A stretch of DNA of 38,814 nt, taken from positions 1-38,814 of the forward strand of contig NZ_AUIF01000061.1 in assembly GCF_000423565.1 (NCBI RefSeq), given 5' to 3'. Origin of the DNA: Runella zeae DSM 19591. Lineage in GTDB: Bacteria > Bacteroidota > Bacteroidia > Cytophagales > Spirosomataceae. A model generated the notes under the pieces. That model saw only the letters and a list, made by a program, of their open reading frames with translations, was not told the DNA's origin and did no database searches. Below are positions 17,183-25,496 of the stretch, one piece after another; positions within the stretch are counted from its first letter, which is position 1; each line of letters opens with the position of its first letter. Both the position numbers and the translations under genes were made by a program.

Positions 17183-19381
17183 ATGACATTATCCATTTGG
17201 AGGTATGCCCACTTAACGTTAGCTATTGTTTCGTCCCTGTTTTTGTTGATTCTCTCTATGACGGGGGTCATCTTAGCCATCGATGCCGTCAACGAAAAAA
17301 TTCCTGCATACCGAGTAGACAATTTTAATTCTATAAACCTTGCGCAAGCCCTACCCGCTTTGCGTAAGGTTTATCCCGAAATCACCGAGCTATCGGTTGA
17401 TCATAACCAGTTTGTAATCCTAGATGCGACCGACGAAGAAGGCAAAAACATAAAGGCCTATATCGACCCTCTCAATGGAAAGATTTTGGGGCCAATAAAA
17501 CCCAAAAGCGCCTTTATTCAGTGGAATCTCGCCTTGCACCGCTCTTTGTTTTTGCACGAAGCGGGGCGGATTATCATTGGTATTACGTCTTTTTTACTCC
17601 TACTAATCAGCCTGAGCGGTATCATACTCATTGCCAAGCGGCAGCAAGGAATACGCCATTTTTTTGCCAAAATCAACCGTGATTTTTTTGCGCAGTATTT
17701 TCACGTGGCAGGTGGACGACTGCTACTGATTCCTATCTTAGCACTGGCCCTTACGGGTACTCATTTGTTTTTGGTTCGTATCGAAATCATCAAACAAACG
17801 GAGCAAAAAATCAAACAGGCTCCATCCACAGAGGAGTTACCCCAAAAAAAACTCAGTGAATTTTCTATTTTTCAACAAACAAAATTAGCCGAAGTCTCAA
17901 AAATTGAGTTTCCATTTATGGAAGACGACCCCGAGGAGTTTTTTGTGTTGAAACTAAAAGATCGGGAAATTTCGGTCAACCAACTCACCGGTGCTATTGT
18001 AGAAGAGACGCGTTATCCCTTCACCGTGATACTCGAAAAATTGAGTCTCGACATTCACACCGGGAGAACCAATGCGCTGTGGGCCATTATTTTGGGATTT
18101 GCTTCTTTAAACATCCTTGCCTTTATTTATACAGGGTTTGTGATTACGTTTAAGCGCACTCGCACCAAAATCAAAAATAAGTTCAATCCCCAAAACGCCG
18201 AAATCGTCCTTCTGGTGGGTTCAGAAAATGGCAGTACGTTGTTTTTTGCCCATCAGATTCATCAGCAATTGTTAGCCGCAGGCAAGCGGTCTTACCTTAC
18301 GGAGATGAACAAATTTGGCCACTACCCTAGCCTTCAGCATCTTTTGGTGTTTACCTCTACTTATGGACTAGGCACCGCCCCCACCAATGCCACTCATTTT
18401 GAGGAACTTCTGCACTCATTTCCACCCTCGCAAGCCGTACAGTTTGCCGTGGTAGGTTTTGGCTCCAAAGCTTATCCAGATTTTTGTGCCTATGCAAACC
18501 ACGTTGATCAGCTACTTCAACAACAAAGCTGGGCGTCGCGTTATTTGGATTTGTTTACGGTCAATGACAAATCGGTCGATGATTTTGTGAAGTGGGTTCA
18601 TGCCTGGAGCGAAAAATCCCTCATCGCACTCGCCACCGCCCCTGCACTTTACAGTACCAAAATCACTGGTTTGAAAAAACTGAAAGTGGTGGAAAAAACC
18701 CTAGTGAGTGAAACCAACTCCACCTTCAAAATGGTGCTGAAGCCCGAATCTAAAACCGCGTTTCAGTCGGGTGATTTATTGGCTATTTATCCCGCCAACG
18801 ACAACCGTGAACGTTTTTATTCTATCGCTCAAAACAACGATACTATCCAACTCATCGTTAAGTTACATCCCCACGGCTTGGGTTCGGGCTATCTTTATGA
18901 GCTTGCTCCCCATCAGACCCTTCAAGCTCGCATTATCAGCAATTCAAGTTTTCATTTTCCCGAAAAAGCCACCAAAGTAGCTATGATTGCAAATGGTACG
19001 GGTATCGCTCCTTTTTTGGGGATGATTATGAGCAACCACACCCATACACCTATTCATTTGTACGCAGGTTTTCGGCAAAAAAATGAACAAACTACTCAAT
19101 ACCAGCAGTTTGCAAAAGAACAAATAACCAAAAAGCATCTCAAAACTTTTGAAATAGCGTATTCGCGCGAGGCTACGCCTCAGTATGTAATGGACCTGAT
19201 TCGACGAGATTGTCAATTTTTCACGGATTTACTGGAAAACCACGGCGTCATCATGATTTGCGGCTCACTTGCCATGCACAAAGACGTAGAAATAGTACTA
19301 GACCAACTTTGTTTTGAAAAAAACAATAAGAATATCAGCCACTACATTGCCCAAAATCAAATCTTAACGGACTGCTATTAG
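17183..19381 (+). CDS. PepSY-TM / flavodoxin / ferredoxin-NADP reductase fusion
   Basis: The 732-residue fusion starts with a PepSY-TM unit of four helices (about 10-33, 125-150, 175-200 and 300-325). His residues flank the helices (YAHLTLAI, LALHRSLFLHEAGR, QYFHVAGGR, LDIHTGR) and could ligate haem. A flavodoxin domain follows (about 338-480), with GSENGSTLFFAHQI as the FMN phosphate loop and TSTYGLGTAP. The C-terminal reductase domain (about 500-732) resembles CysJ: R-F-Y-S-I-A for FAD, NGTGIAPFLGMIMS for NADPH, and a final M-I-C-G-S-L segment. This layout moves electrons from cytosolic NADPH through FAD and FMN to the membrane and on to the periplasm, here probably to the DUF2271 protein. 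The periplasmic acceptor beyond that is unknown; iron reduction or protein repair are possibilities. Confidence 0.88.
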   Translation: MTLSIWRYAHLTLAIVSSLFLLILSMTGVILAIDAVNEKIPAYRVDNFNSINLAQALPALRKVYPEITELSVDHNQFVILDATDEEGKNIKAYIDPLNGKILGPIKPKSAFIQWNLALHRSLFLHEAGRIIIGITSFLLLLISLSGIILIAKRQQGIRHFFAKINRDFFAQYFHVAGGRLLLIPILALALTGTHLFLVRIEIIKQTEQKIKQAPSTEELPQKKLSEFSIFQQTKLAEVSKIEFPFMEDDPEEFFVLKLKDREISVNQLTGAIVEETRYPFTVILEKLSLDIHTGRTNALWAIILGFASLNILAFIYTGFVITFKRTRTKIKNKFNPQNAEIVLLVGSENGSTLFFAHQIHQQLLAAGKRSYLTEMNKFGHYPSLQHLLVFTSTYGLGTAPTNATHFEELLHSFPPSQAVQFAVVGFGSKAYPDFCAYANHVDQLLQQQSWASRYLDLFTVNDKSVDDFVKWVHAWSEKSLIALATAPALYSTKITGLKKLKVVEKTLVSETNSTFKMVLKPESKTAFQSGDLLAIYPANDNRERFYSIAQNNDTIQLIVKLHPHGLGSGYLYELAPHQTLQARIISNSSFHFPEKATKVAMIANGTGIAPFLGMIMSNHTHTPIHLYAGFRQKNEQTTQYQQFAKEQITKKHLKTFEIAYSREATPQYVMDLIRRDCQFFTDLLENHGVIMICGSLAMHKDVEIVLDQLCFEKNNKNISHYIAQNQILTDCY

Positions 19382-19382
19382 G

Positions 19383-20375
19383 ATGAATAGACAAAGTACC
19401 CCCAAAATAGTCAGCCTGTCATTGCTCCTGCTGACTATTTTTAGTTTGAGCGGCTCTTGTGTTTGGGCACAAGTCTTACTCAAACGCAATGTCGTTTTGA
19501 TGGGTTCTCGATTTGATATTACCATTGTAGAAAAAGATACCCTCCTCGCACAGCAGCGTATCAACCAAGTAATAGCCGAAGTAACCCGCATCGAAAATTT
19601 GATTTCGGAATGGAAACCCGAAACTCAAATTTCGCAAGTCAATCAAAATGCCGGCATCAAGCCCGTCAAAGTAGATCGCGAAGTATTTGAACTTACCCGC
19701 CGAGGTATTGCGTTTTCTAAGCTATCGGGTGGCGCTTTTGACATCAGTATCGCGGCCCTTGATCGGCTCTGGAAATTTGACGGAAGCATGACCGAAATGC
19801 CCCCCGAAGAGGCTATCAAAAACTCCATTAAGCATGTGGGGTACCAGCACATCCTGTTAGACAGCCTCCACTCCACTATCTATCTTCCCATTCAAGGCAT
19901 GAAAATAGGCTTTGGCTCGATTGGAAAGGGCTATGCTGCCGACAAAGGCCGCGAGCTTATGCAGTCGTGGGGCGTAGCAGGCGGAATCGTCAATGCCTCC
20001 GGCGACCTTGCTACCTGGGGTACACAACCCAACCAAAAAGCTTGGCTCATCGGCATCAACAATCCCTTTGAATCGGGCAAAATCGTCCGCACTTTCAAGC
20101 TACGGCAGGGGGCTGCGGCGACTTCGGGTAGTTATGAAAAATACGCTGAAATCAACAACGTCCGCTATTCGCATATCATCAATCCCAAGACGGGCTATCC
20201 CGCTACGGGTTTGGTGAGTGCTACTATCATAGGCGCTTCTGCCGAATTTGCCAACGGCCTTAGCACCTCTGTCATGGTACTTGGCGAAAAAGAAGGCCTC
20301 CTATTCTTAAAACAATTTCCTCTCTACCGCTACGTCCTCATCACCGACCAAGGAAAAATCATAAAAAGCAAATAG
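19383..20375 (+). CDS. apbE: FAD:protein FMN transferase (ApbE)
   Basis: The 330-residue protein has an exported N-terminus (hydrophobic 9-24, S-G-S-C that could be a lipobox, then A-Q) and the ApbE signature segments. These are V-L-M-G-S-R-F-D-I-T, FDISIAALDRLWKFDG, GSIGKGYAADKGRELM, ASGDLATWG, ATSGSYEKY and SHIINPKTGYPATG. ApbE uses FAD and magnesium to attach FMN covalently to a Ser or Thr of periplasmic proteins. It begins one base after the stop of the PepSY fusion, so the two are surely co-transcribed. The likely substrate is the DUF2271 protein two genes upstream, whose T-G-A-S matches the acceptor motif. Length is normal for the family. Confidence 0.93.
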   Translation: MNRQSTPKIVSLSLLLLTIFSLSGSCVWAQVLLKRNVVLMGSRFDITIVEKDTLLAQQRINQVIAEVTRIENLISEWKPETQISQVNQNAGIKPVKVDREVFELTRRGIAFSKLSGGAFDISIAALDRLWKFDGSMTEMPPEEAIKNSIKHVGYQHILLDSLHSTIYLPIQGMKIGFGSIGKGYAADKGRELMQSWGVAGGIVNASGDLATWGTQPNQKAWLIGINNPFESGKIVRTFKLRQGAAATSGSYEKYAEINNVRYSHIINPKTGYPATGLVSATIIGASAEFANGLSTSVMVLGEKEGLLFLKQFPLYRYVLITDQGKIIKSK

Positions 20376-20401
20376 GCCAATCCCAACCAACAACAATGAA
20401 A

Positions 20402-20420
20402 GTAACATCGGCGATGTTAC
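20402..20420. repeat. short perfect inverted repeat
   Basis: GTAACATC and GATGTTAC flank a GGC loop, 27 nt after the apbE stop. It could end the operon transcript, but no T-run follows. Confidence 0.5.
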
Positions 20421-20543
20421 CCTAAAAACGCTATGCCTGTTTGGTCTGCCCCCACTTTGAGGAAAATTTGCGTGCTAACCTATAAAATCATTAAGTACCT
20501 TTGGTATATTTGGGGTATAGGCGCAAGGGTTGCGTGTATATTT

Positions 20544-20827
20544 TGTTGAACAAAATTGAGGTGGGGCCAGCAGTAGGCCGTTTGGAGAGCAAGTAGCCGG
20601 TTTTTGGCTAACTTCGCGGTGTGGCTTTCAAGCGAGGCGACGTTAGCCAAAAACCATGAGAAAAAGGCTTCTCAAATCTTAGATTTGCAAAATATTTTTC
20701 TCATTCCGGCTTTAAAGAGCTTAAGGCCTCTTTTCCTACACCTCAACTTCGTACAACAGGGAATAGCCAAAATTCCCTTATATTTCGACCTAATCGGTCT
20801 TTATTTCAGGGAACTTCGGCTATTCCC
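20544..20827. repeat. cluster of long nested inverted repeats, no gene
   Basis: Four pairings are visible. An outer pair, TGTTGAACAAAATTGAGGTG (20544-20563) with CACCTCAACTTCGTACAACA (20739-20758), matches at 17 of 20. Inside it, GGTTTTTGGCTAAC (20599-20612) pairs with GTTAGCCAAAAACC (20642-20655), and ATGAGAAAAA (20656-20665) pairs with TTTTTCTCAT (20695-20704), with CAAATC/GATTTG nested in its loop. Directly after, GGGAATAGCC (20759-20768) pairs with GGCTATTCCC (20818-20827), continuing imperfectly to a GACC-TAATC-GGTC tip. This could be a non-autonomous mobile element, a decayed attC-like site or a structured leader. The TTG-started frame crossing it (20604-20852) simply follows the repeat arms. 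Confidence 0.7.
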
Positions 20828-20871
20828 TCAGCGGTTGGTGGCAATTTTATGACAACTCAGACAAATAGAAA

Positions 20872-21456
20872 ATGATAGACAAACTTGTACAACATATCAA
20901 TGATAGAATTGATAACAAACTTACCGAAAGCGACATTAGCTTGCTTTCTGAGGTTTTTCATTTAAAGAAGTTGCGTAAACATCAATACTTAATACAGAGT
21001 GGAGATGTTTGCAAAATTGCAGCCTTTGTGGTGAAAGGTGCTCTAAAAAAATATACTGTAGATGAAACTGGTAAAGAGAATATTTTAGAGTTATTTATCG
21101 AAAATTGGTGGGCAGGAGATAAAGAGAGTTTTATGATTGGTACACCTACTCCTTATTACATTGATGCTTACGAAGACACAGAATTACTAATAATTAACAA
21201 ATCGGATTTTATTGAAAAAATTGGAAAATTATCATTTATTTCAGAGTTAAACTATATTCTTACTGAGCGGCAGTCATTCCAACTTATGAAAAGACTTCAC
21301 TCATCACAAACACTTACCGCAGAACAAAAGCTGGAGCAATTACAAAATACTTATCCTGAGTTTTTTCAACGATTTCCACAGCATATCATTGCCTCGTATT
21401 TAGGAATGACCAAAGAAACGCTGAGCCGAATCAGGGCTAATGCTTTGAAGAAATAG
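20872..21456 (+). CDS. Crp/Fnr-family transcriptional regulator
   Basis: The 194-residue protein has an N-terminal cyclic-nucleotide-binding-like beta-roll (about 25-115: LRKHQYLIQSGDVCKIAAFV, GKENILELFIENWWAGD). A C-terminal helix-turn-helix (about 165-192: HIIASYLGMTKETLSRIRA) has the E-x-x-S-R recognition helix of the Crp/Fnr class. It lacks the N-terminal cysteine cluster of oxygen-sensing FNR, so the signal is not evident. It is immediately upstream of a YceI operon whose promoter carries a TTGAC-N4-ATCAA palindrome, an FNR/CRP-type operator. The same promoter design recurs before the gene at 28624. I infer that this protein binds both sites. Confidence 0.9.
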   Translation: MIDKLVQHINDRIDNKLTESDISLLSEVFHLKKLRKHQYLIQSGDVCKIAAFVVKGALKKYTVDETGKENILELFIENWWAGDKESFMIGTPTPYYIDAYEDTELLIINKSDFIEKIGKLSFISELNYILTERQSFQLMKRLHSSQTLTAEQKLEQLQNTYPEFFQRFPQHIIASYLGMTKETLSRIRANALKK

Positions 21457-21478
21457 GGAAATAGAACCAATATTCTAA

Positions 21479-21550
21479 AACGTTGACTTACATCAACGTT
21501 TTTTTTTGTTTTACCTCATCGTTTTGGGTGACCAAAACCCCTCAACTTTG
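21479..21550 (+). promoter_or_regulatory. Crp/Fnr-type operator and promoter, copy A (yceI operon)
   Basis: A 22-bp perfect-armed palindrome at 21479-21500 contains TTGAC-TTAC-ATCAA (21483-21496). It is followed by T9G, a TACCTCATCGTT block, TTTTG, 16 nt and CAACTTTG (21543-21550), which resembles the -7 box. The palindrome centre is 53.5 nt before the first base of the -7 box, exactly as in copy B at 28492-28563. The hairpin plus T9 could also terminate the regulator transcript. Confidence 0.7.
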
Positions 21551-21590
21551 CAGTGTAAATTTTAAAAAAACACTTATCATTATCATTATT

Positions 21591-22118
21591 ATGAAAAAAG
21601 TATTTTTCCCGGCATTAATCGCCTTAGTAATTTCAACCTCTGCGTTTACTGTAATTAATAACACTACGCTTTGGAAAGTTAAGGAGGACACTTATTCAGT
21701 AAAGTTTACCAGCAAGGCTTTTGACGGTACATTCAAAGGACTTGAAAGTGATTTGCAATTCGATGAGAATAACCTCGGAGCTTCAAAATTAACGGCCAGC
21801 ATCAATGCAAACTCTATTAACACCGGCAACGGAATGCGAAATGGTCATGCCAAAAAGGGTTTAGATGCCGCCAATTTCAAGACGGTGAAGTTTGTGTCAA
21901 CATCTATCGCTAAAACTGCCGCTGGATACGAAGCTACTGGCAATCTGACTATCAAGGATGTAACCAAGGCTATCAAAATCCCTTTCACATTTAACCAAAA
22001 TGCAGATGGTGGAGTATTTGCAGGTACATTTTCGGTGAAACCTACCGACTATAATGTGACACGAAAAGGCACACCTGAAGTACTTAATTTTCAACTAAGC
22101 GTTCCAGTTACAAAATGA
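21591..22118 (+). CDS. YceI-family lipid/isoprenoid-binding protein
   Basis: The frame can be read from a TTG inside the operator, but the ATG at 21591 gives a signal peptide (MKKVFFPALIALVISTSAFTV) and a normal YceI length (175 residues), so this start is chosen. The mature part shows the YceI lipocalin-like pattern: FTSKAFDGTFKGLESDLQFD near the start, M-R-N-G-H-A-K-K-G-L-D-A-A-N-F in the middle, ATGNLTIKDVTKAIKIPF, and VKPTDYNVTRKG. Family members bind polyisoprenoids such as quinone precursors in the periplasm. It is the first gene of the regulated operon and overlaps the next gene by 4 bp. Confidence 0.9.
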   Translation: MKKVFFPALIALVISTSAFTVINNTTLWKVKEDTYSVKFTSKAFDGTFKGLESDLQFDENNLGASKLTASINANSINTGNGMRNGHAKKGLDAANFKTVKFVSTSIAKTAAGYEATGNLTIKDVTKAIKIPFTFNQNADGGVFAGTFSVKPTDYNVTRKGTPEVLNFQLSVPVTK

Positions 22119-22522
22119 CCTGGAAACAAACCTTTACGATGGGGATAGTAGGTAGCCTGCTATCTTCATTGGCAAGTATCATCTATTTGAACATCTACTC
22201 CGAAGCATTCGTTGTGGATTTCAGTAAAATTGCTGGTACATCCAATATTATTGCTTCGTGTACGATTGGGGGTTTGCTCTTAGCATTGGGCTATAAATTT
22301 GCCATACAGTGGAAAGGCAAAAAGACAATCGGATGGTTAAATGTCGCCTTTAGTATCCTTAGTTTTGCTTCCATAGTTGGGGTTTTGGGGTTCAATTTAC
22401 CATTAGATACCGAATCGCCCGAATTATTTCCAGGCATGGTTATTCCTATGCATTTTTTCCCAGTTTTATCAATTTTAACAATTTTCCCATTTTTTAATTT
22501 AAACTACAATGAAGGCAAATAA
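22115..22522 (+). CDS. small four-helix membrane protein, unknown function
   Basis: The 135-residue protein has about four predicted membrane helices, near residues 8-27, 42-62, 72-94 and 108-128. I do not recognise a named family with confidence. Its start codon overlaps the YceI stop by 4 bp and its end overlaps the DoxX gene by 14 bp, so it is translated as part of that operon. It may form a membrane complex with the neighbouring DoxX-like protein. Function is unknown. Confidence 0.75.
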   Translation: MTWKQTFTMGIVGSLLSSLASIIYLNIYSEAFVVDFSKIAGTSNIIASCTIGGLLLALGYKFAIQWKGKKTIGWLNVAFSILSFASIVGVLGFNLPLDTESPELFPGMVIPMHFFPVLSILTIFPFFNLNYNEGK

Positions 22523-22907
22523 AATTTTAAACATCGGCTTATGGGTAGCACAAGGGCTACTTGCGTTAACATTCATTTGGGCAGCGTACACCAAATTATT
22601 TCAACCTTTAGAAGAAGCTGCCAAAATGTTGCCATGGGCAAAAGAAAACCCAGGCTTAGTAAAGTTAACGGGAGTTTTTGAACTATTAGGTGCATTGGGC
22701 TTAATATTACCTGCTGCTTTGAGGATTCAACCAAAACTCACGGTATTTGCCGCTTATGGTGCAATGGTATTGATGGTTTCAGCCGCCATATTTCATATTT
22801 CAAGAGGCGAGGCATCGCTTATAGGAATGAATATTTTCTTTTTTGTGCTTGCTGCATTTATAGCTTGGGGTAGAACTACCAAAGCACCAATCCTTTCGAA
22901 AAATTAA
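22509..22907 (+). CDS. DoxX-family membrane protein
   Basis: The 132-residue protein has four membrane helices and the DoxX pattern: LWVAQGLLALTFIWAAYTKL, a middle GVFELLGALGLILP, VFAAYGAMVLMVSAAIFHI and a final W-G-R. DoxX-like proteins are inner-membrane proteins, some linked to quinone or thiol redox stress; for example, Bacillus CatD and MhqP belong to this group and sit beside VOC dioxygenase genes. Here too a VOC gene follows after 4 nt. Confidence 0.88.
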   Translation: MKANKILNIGLWVAQGLLALTFIWAAYTKLFQPLEEAAKMLPWAKENPGLVKLTGVFELLGALGLILPAALRIQPKLTVFAAYGAMVLMVSAAIFHISRGEASLIGMNIFFFVLAAFIAWGRTTKAPILSKN

Positions 22908-22911
22908 TACT

Positions 22912-23895
22912 ATGGAAAGGAAGCAATTTCTTAAAAGTATGCTTGGTACTTCAAAACTCTTAATATCTATGGATAGTATTTCTACCTTTGCGAATGCACT
23001 AATGCTTCAAAACCAAGATACCCAAAGTGTATCAAATCCAGATGAAATAGCCTCTTTTGGGGCTGTTCATCTGAACAATACCTCCATCGAAAAAGCCACA
23101 CAATTTTGGACTGGGGTAATAGGAATGAAGTTAAGAAAAAAAACAGATATTGAAGCGGAATTTGGCACTGAAAACAAAACATTAGTTGTAGTGCATAAAA
23201 CAGCAACAGCCTCTTTTCAGGAGGGTTACAGTGGTTTGTATCATTTTGCAATCCATTTGCCCAATAAGCAAGAGTTTGCAAAGGCCATTTATCGCTTAAA
23301 ACAGCAGAGATATTACTTTTCGCCAATAGACCACACTATGACCCAGTCACTTTACCTGAATGATTATGACAACGTGATGGTAGAGTTGGCGTTAGAAACT
23401 CCAGAAAGGTTTAAAAGGGTAATTACTGAGGGTGGTCTTTTTATGGAAGATGTAAACGGTACAATAAGGGGGGCATCTGCACCGCTAGATATTGATAAGA
23501 TATTGAAAAGCCTTGCAGACGTAGATTTGTCAAAAATTATGAGCGATGATGCAAAGATTGGGCATATCCATTTTTATGCAAATAATGTTGCCAATAACAA
23601 CGAATTCTACAAGAAATTAGGTTTTGTTCAATCCAACTATTTTCCAAATTACAAATTTGCCGACCTTGGAGCTGGTTCATCATACACACATCGAATAGCA
23701 ATGAATTCTTGGCATGGAAATAACAGACCATTGGCACCTGTAGGCAATGCTGGATTAAATCATTATCAGATTGTTTTTAACACAGCCAAACAACTCAATA
23801 AAGTACTTGGAAGCATTAACAATGTAGTTGAAGAAGGTGGTAGTTTTTGGGTATCTGACCCCACTGGCGTAAAAATAAAGCTATCGCACTCATAA
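22912..23895 (+). CDS. VOC-superfamily (ring-cleaving dioxygenase-like) protein
   Basis: The 327-residue protein has about 45 N-terminal residues resembling a weak export signal, then two VOC domains. The first (about 48-165) has His in F-G-A-V-H-L, His in GLYHFAIHLP and Glu in NVMVELALE, the metal-binding pattern of extradiol dioxygenases and glyoxalases. The second (about 215-325) has G-H-I-H-F-Y and N-H-Y-Q-I-V-F, but its last strand (VKIKL) has Lys where the ligand Glu would be, so only the first site looks complete. Double VOC proteins such as MhqA/MhqO and CatE act on quinones or catechols. Adjacency to DoxX gives the same pairing as the Bacillus catDE and mhqOP loci. The actual substrate is unknown. 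Confidence 0.82.
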   Translation: MERKQFLKSMLGTSKLLISMDSISTFANALMLQNQDTQSVSNPDEIASFGAVHLNNTSIEKATQFWTGVIGMKLRKKTDIEAEFGTENKTLVVVHKTATASFQEGYSGLYHFAIHLPNKQEFAKAIYRLKQQRYYFSPIDHTMTQSLYLNDYDNVMVELALETPERFKRVITEGGLFMEDVNGTIRGASAPLDIDKILKSLADVDLSKIMSDDAKIGHIHFYANNVANNNEFYKKLGFVQSNYFPNYKFADLGAGSSYTHRIAMNSWHGNNRPLAPVGNAGLNHYQIVFNTAKQLNKVLGSINNVVEEGGSFWVSDPTGVKIKLSHS

Positions 23896-23929
23896 AAAGG
23901 AATAATACTCTTTAAATAGAAATAAAATC

Positions 23930-25111
23930 ATGAAAAACAATAGCTTTATTTACTTGCTATTACCGTTGATTTTCTTCGTTTGGTCGTGCGAAGAAACAGT
24001 TGAAACAACAACTCCTATTCAGCCAAAACATTTAGTGACTGTTTCATTAGTAAAGGAATACTCAAGGGCTGATTTTCTCAATACATTAGGGCAAAATGCT
24101 CAATTTATCTCGGCATTGGTTAGAGGTGGCGTAAGACAGTATAAAATTGTCTATAAAACTAAAAATACAGAGGGCACTGATATACTCGCATCTGGAGCTA
24201 TGACTGTTCCAGTGGGAATTACTGACAAAGTGCCGCTTTTGAGCTACCAGCACGGAACTATTTTTAATGACAGAGATGCCCCTTCGTATTTTTCCGAAAC
24301 CGGAGGAGAGGGACAGACTGCCACACTGATTGCATCGATGGGGTATATTGTTTCGGCACCCGACTATATTGGCTATGGCGAGACTAAGAATATTCCTCAT
24401 ACTTATGAGCAGCGTGAAGGTTTGGCAACCGCCAGTTTGGATATGCTCAGAGCAGTAAAAGAAGCGATTGCACAAGAAAAACTCAACTGGAACGAAAGTA
24501 CTTACATTGCTGGATATTCAGAAGGAGGTTTTGCCAGCATGTCATTATTAAAAAAATTGGAAGAAACTGCGGCAAGCGAATTTACCGTCAAAGCTGCCAG
24601 TTGTGGTGCAGGTGCATATAATAAAACGTTGAGTTTTAAGACTATGGTAAATACTCCAACAAGCGGAATTGCCACACACAATGCCTCGTATATATGGGTA
24701 TTACTCACGTATGATAATATATATAAACTCAATCGACCTATTTCGGCTTATTTTGTGGAACCTCATGCGTCACAAATCGAAAAAGAGAGACAAAACGCAC
24801 GCATAACTGGCAATTTGGGAGATTTGCTCAATCCAACATTTAAAAAAGGAATTTCAGACGGCACAGATACGGCTTTATTGGCAGCAGTAGCTGATAATGA
24901 TGTGTTTGATTGGAAACCAAAAACTACTTTAAGGCTGTATCATGGCGATAAAGACGACTATGTGCCATATTTCAACTCACAAACGGCTGTTGATGCCATG
25001 AAAAAAAGAGGGGTTGATGTTGAACTCAAAACGATAGTAGGTGGCGACCATGCTACTTCTATCAGCGAATTTCTTTTGGGTTCTTTGCAGTTTTTTCAAG
25101 AAAAAAGATAG
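23930..25111 (+). CDS. alpha/beta-hydrolase lipoprotein (esterase/lipase-like)
   Basis: The 393-residue protein has a lipoprotein signal ending F-V-W-S-C. The hydrolase domain has LLSYQHGTIF (oxyanion region), the nucleophile elbow G-Y-S197-E-G-G, a probable acid in HGDKDDYVP and the catalytic His in GGDHATS near residue 375. The opening D-Y-I-G-Y-G segment resembles secretory lipases and prolyl-oligopeptidase-like esterases. It would be anchored to a membrane and face the periplasm or outside. It is 34 nt after the VOC gene and probably the last gene of the YceI operon. Substrate unknown. Confidence 0.85.
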   Translation: MKNNSFIYLLLPLIFFVWSCEETVETTTPIQPKHLVTVSLVKEYSRADFLNTLGQNAQFISALVRGGVRQYKIVYKTKNTEGTDILASGAMTVPVGITDKVPLLSYQHGTIFNDRDAPSYFSETGGEGQTATLIASMGYIVSAPDYIGYGETKNIPHTYEQREGLATASLDMLRAVKEAIAQEKLNWNESTYIAGYSEGGFASMSLLKKLEETAASEFTVKAASCGAGAYNKTLSFKTMVNTPTSGIATHNASYIWVLLTYDNIYKLNRPISAYFVEPHASQIEKERQNARITGNLGDLLNPTFKKGISDGTDTALLAAVADNDVFDWKPKTTLRLYHGDKDDYVPYFNSQTAVDAMKKRGVDVELKTIVGGDHATSISEFLLGSLQFFQEKR

Positions 25112-25248
25112 ACATTTTGTGTTGAAAAATAGATAATATTTAACACAAAAACATATAATTTGAAAGATAAAGACCCTTTAACATAGAAAAAATTTAAAAC
25201 TTTAATATGCCGAACAATTTTAATATTGCAATATCAAAGACATTATCA

Positions 25249-25452
25249 AATAGGACTTAATAAAAACTTGTATCAAATAGTTAAACTTGTATTTTTGCTA
25301 AAATATTGAAGTATTTTATGAATTATCAAGCCTTTCGAGACCGTTACTGTCATTGTTTACAGGCAAGTTTCACCAATTTAAATTTGAACCTCTGAAAAAT
25401 TTATCGTTGAGCGGCTCATAATGAAAATACCAAGTTTTGTGTAAGTCCTATT
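25249..25452. mobile_element. 204-bp MITE-like element with terminal inverted repeats
   Basis: AATAGGACTTA (25249-25259) and TAAGTCCTATT (25442-25452) are perfect inverted repeats. The similarity continues inward through an AAAACTTG-(G)-TAT block to about 25 imperfect bp per end. The interior has no gene. GGACTTAC-type ends are common in insertion sequences and their non-autonomous derivatives. The element lies 44 nt before the GH2 gene and carries a good promoter. Target duplication is not clear. Confidence 0.55.
25268..25297 (+). promoter_or_regulatory. Bacteroidota-type promoter inside the MITE-like element
   Basis: TTG (25268-25270), 19 nt, then TATTTTTG (25290-25297) matches the -33/-7 consensus. 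It points to the glycoside hydrolase gene, giving a leader of about 190 nt. Confidence 0.55.
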
Positions 25453-25496
25453 AAAGTTATCTTTACTATTCAAGCATTTTAAAATCAAGCCTTAGC

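Noticed and set aside
20604-20852. 82-codon frame beginning at TTG
   Set aside because: It runs across the arms of the inverted repeats at 20599-20827 and shows no protein pattern; the openness is explained by the repeats.
21479-21508. Palindrome plus T9 as a simple terminator of the Crp/Fnr gene
   Set aside because: It could act so here, but copy B at 28492 has the same palindrome, T9, downstream block and -7 spacing well after another terminator. A regulatory site explains both copies better.
21483-21590. Upstream start for the YceI protein
   Set aside because: The TTG start lies inside the operator palindrome and would bury the signal peptide behind 36 unrelated residues. The ATG at 21591 is right for the family.
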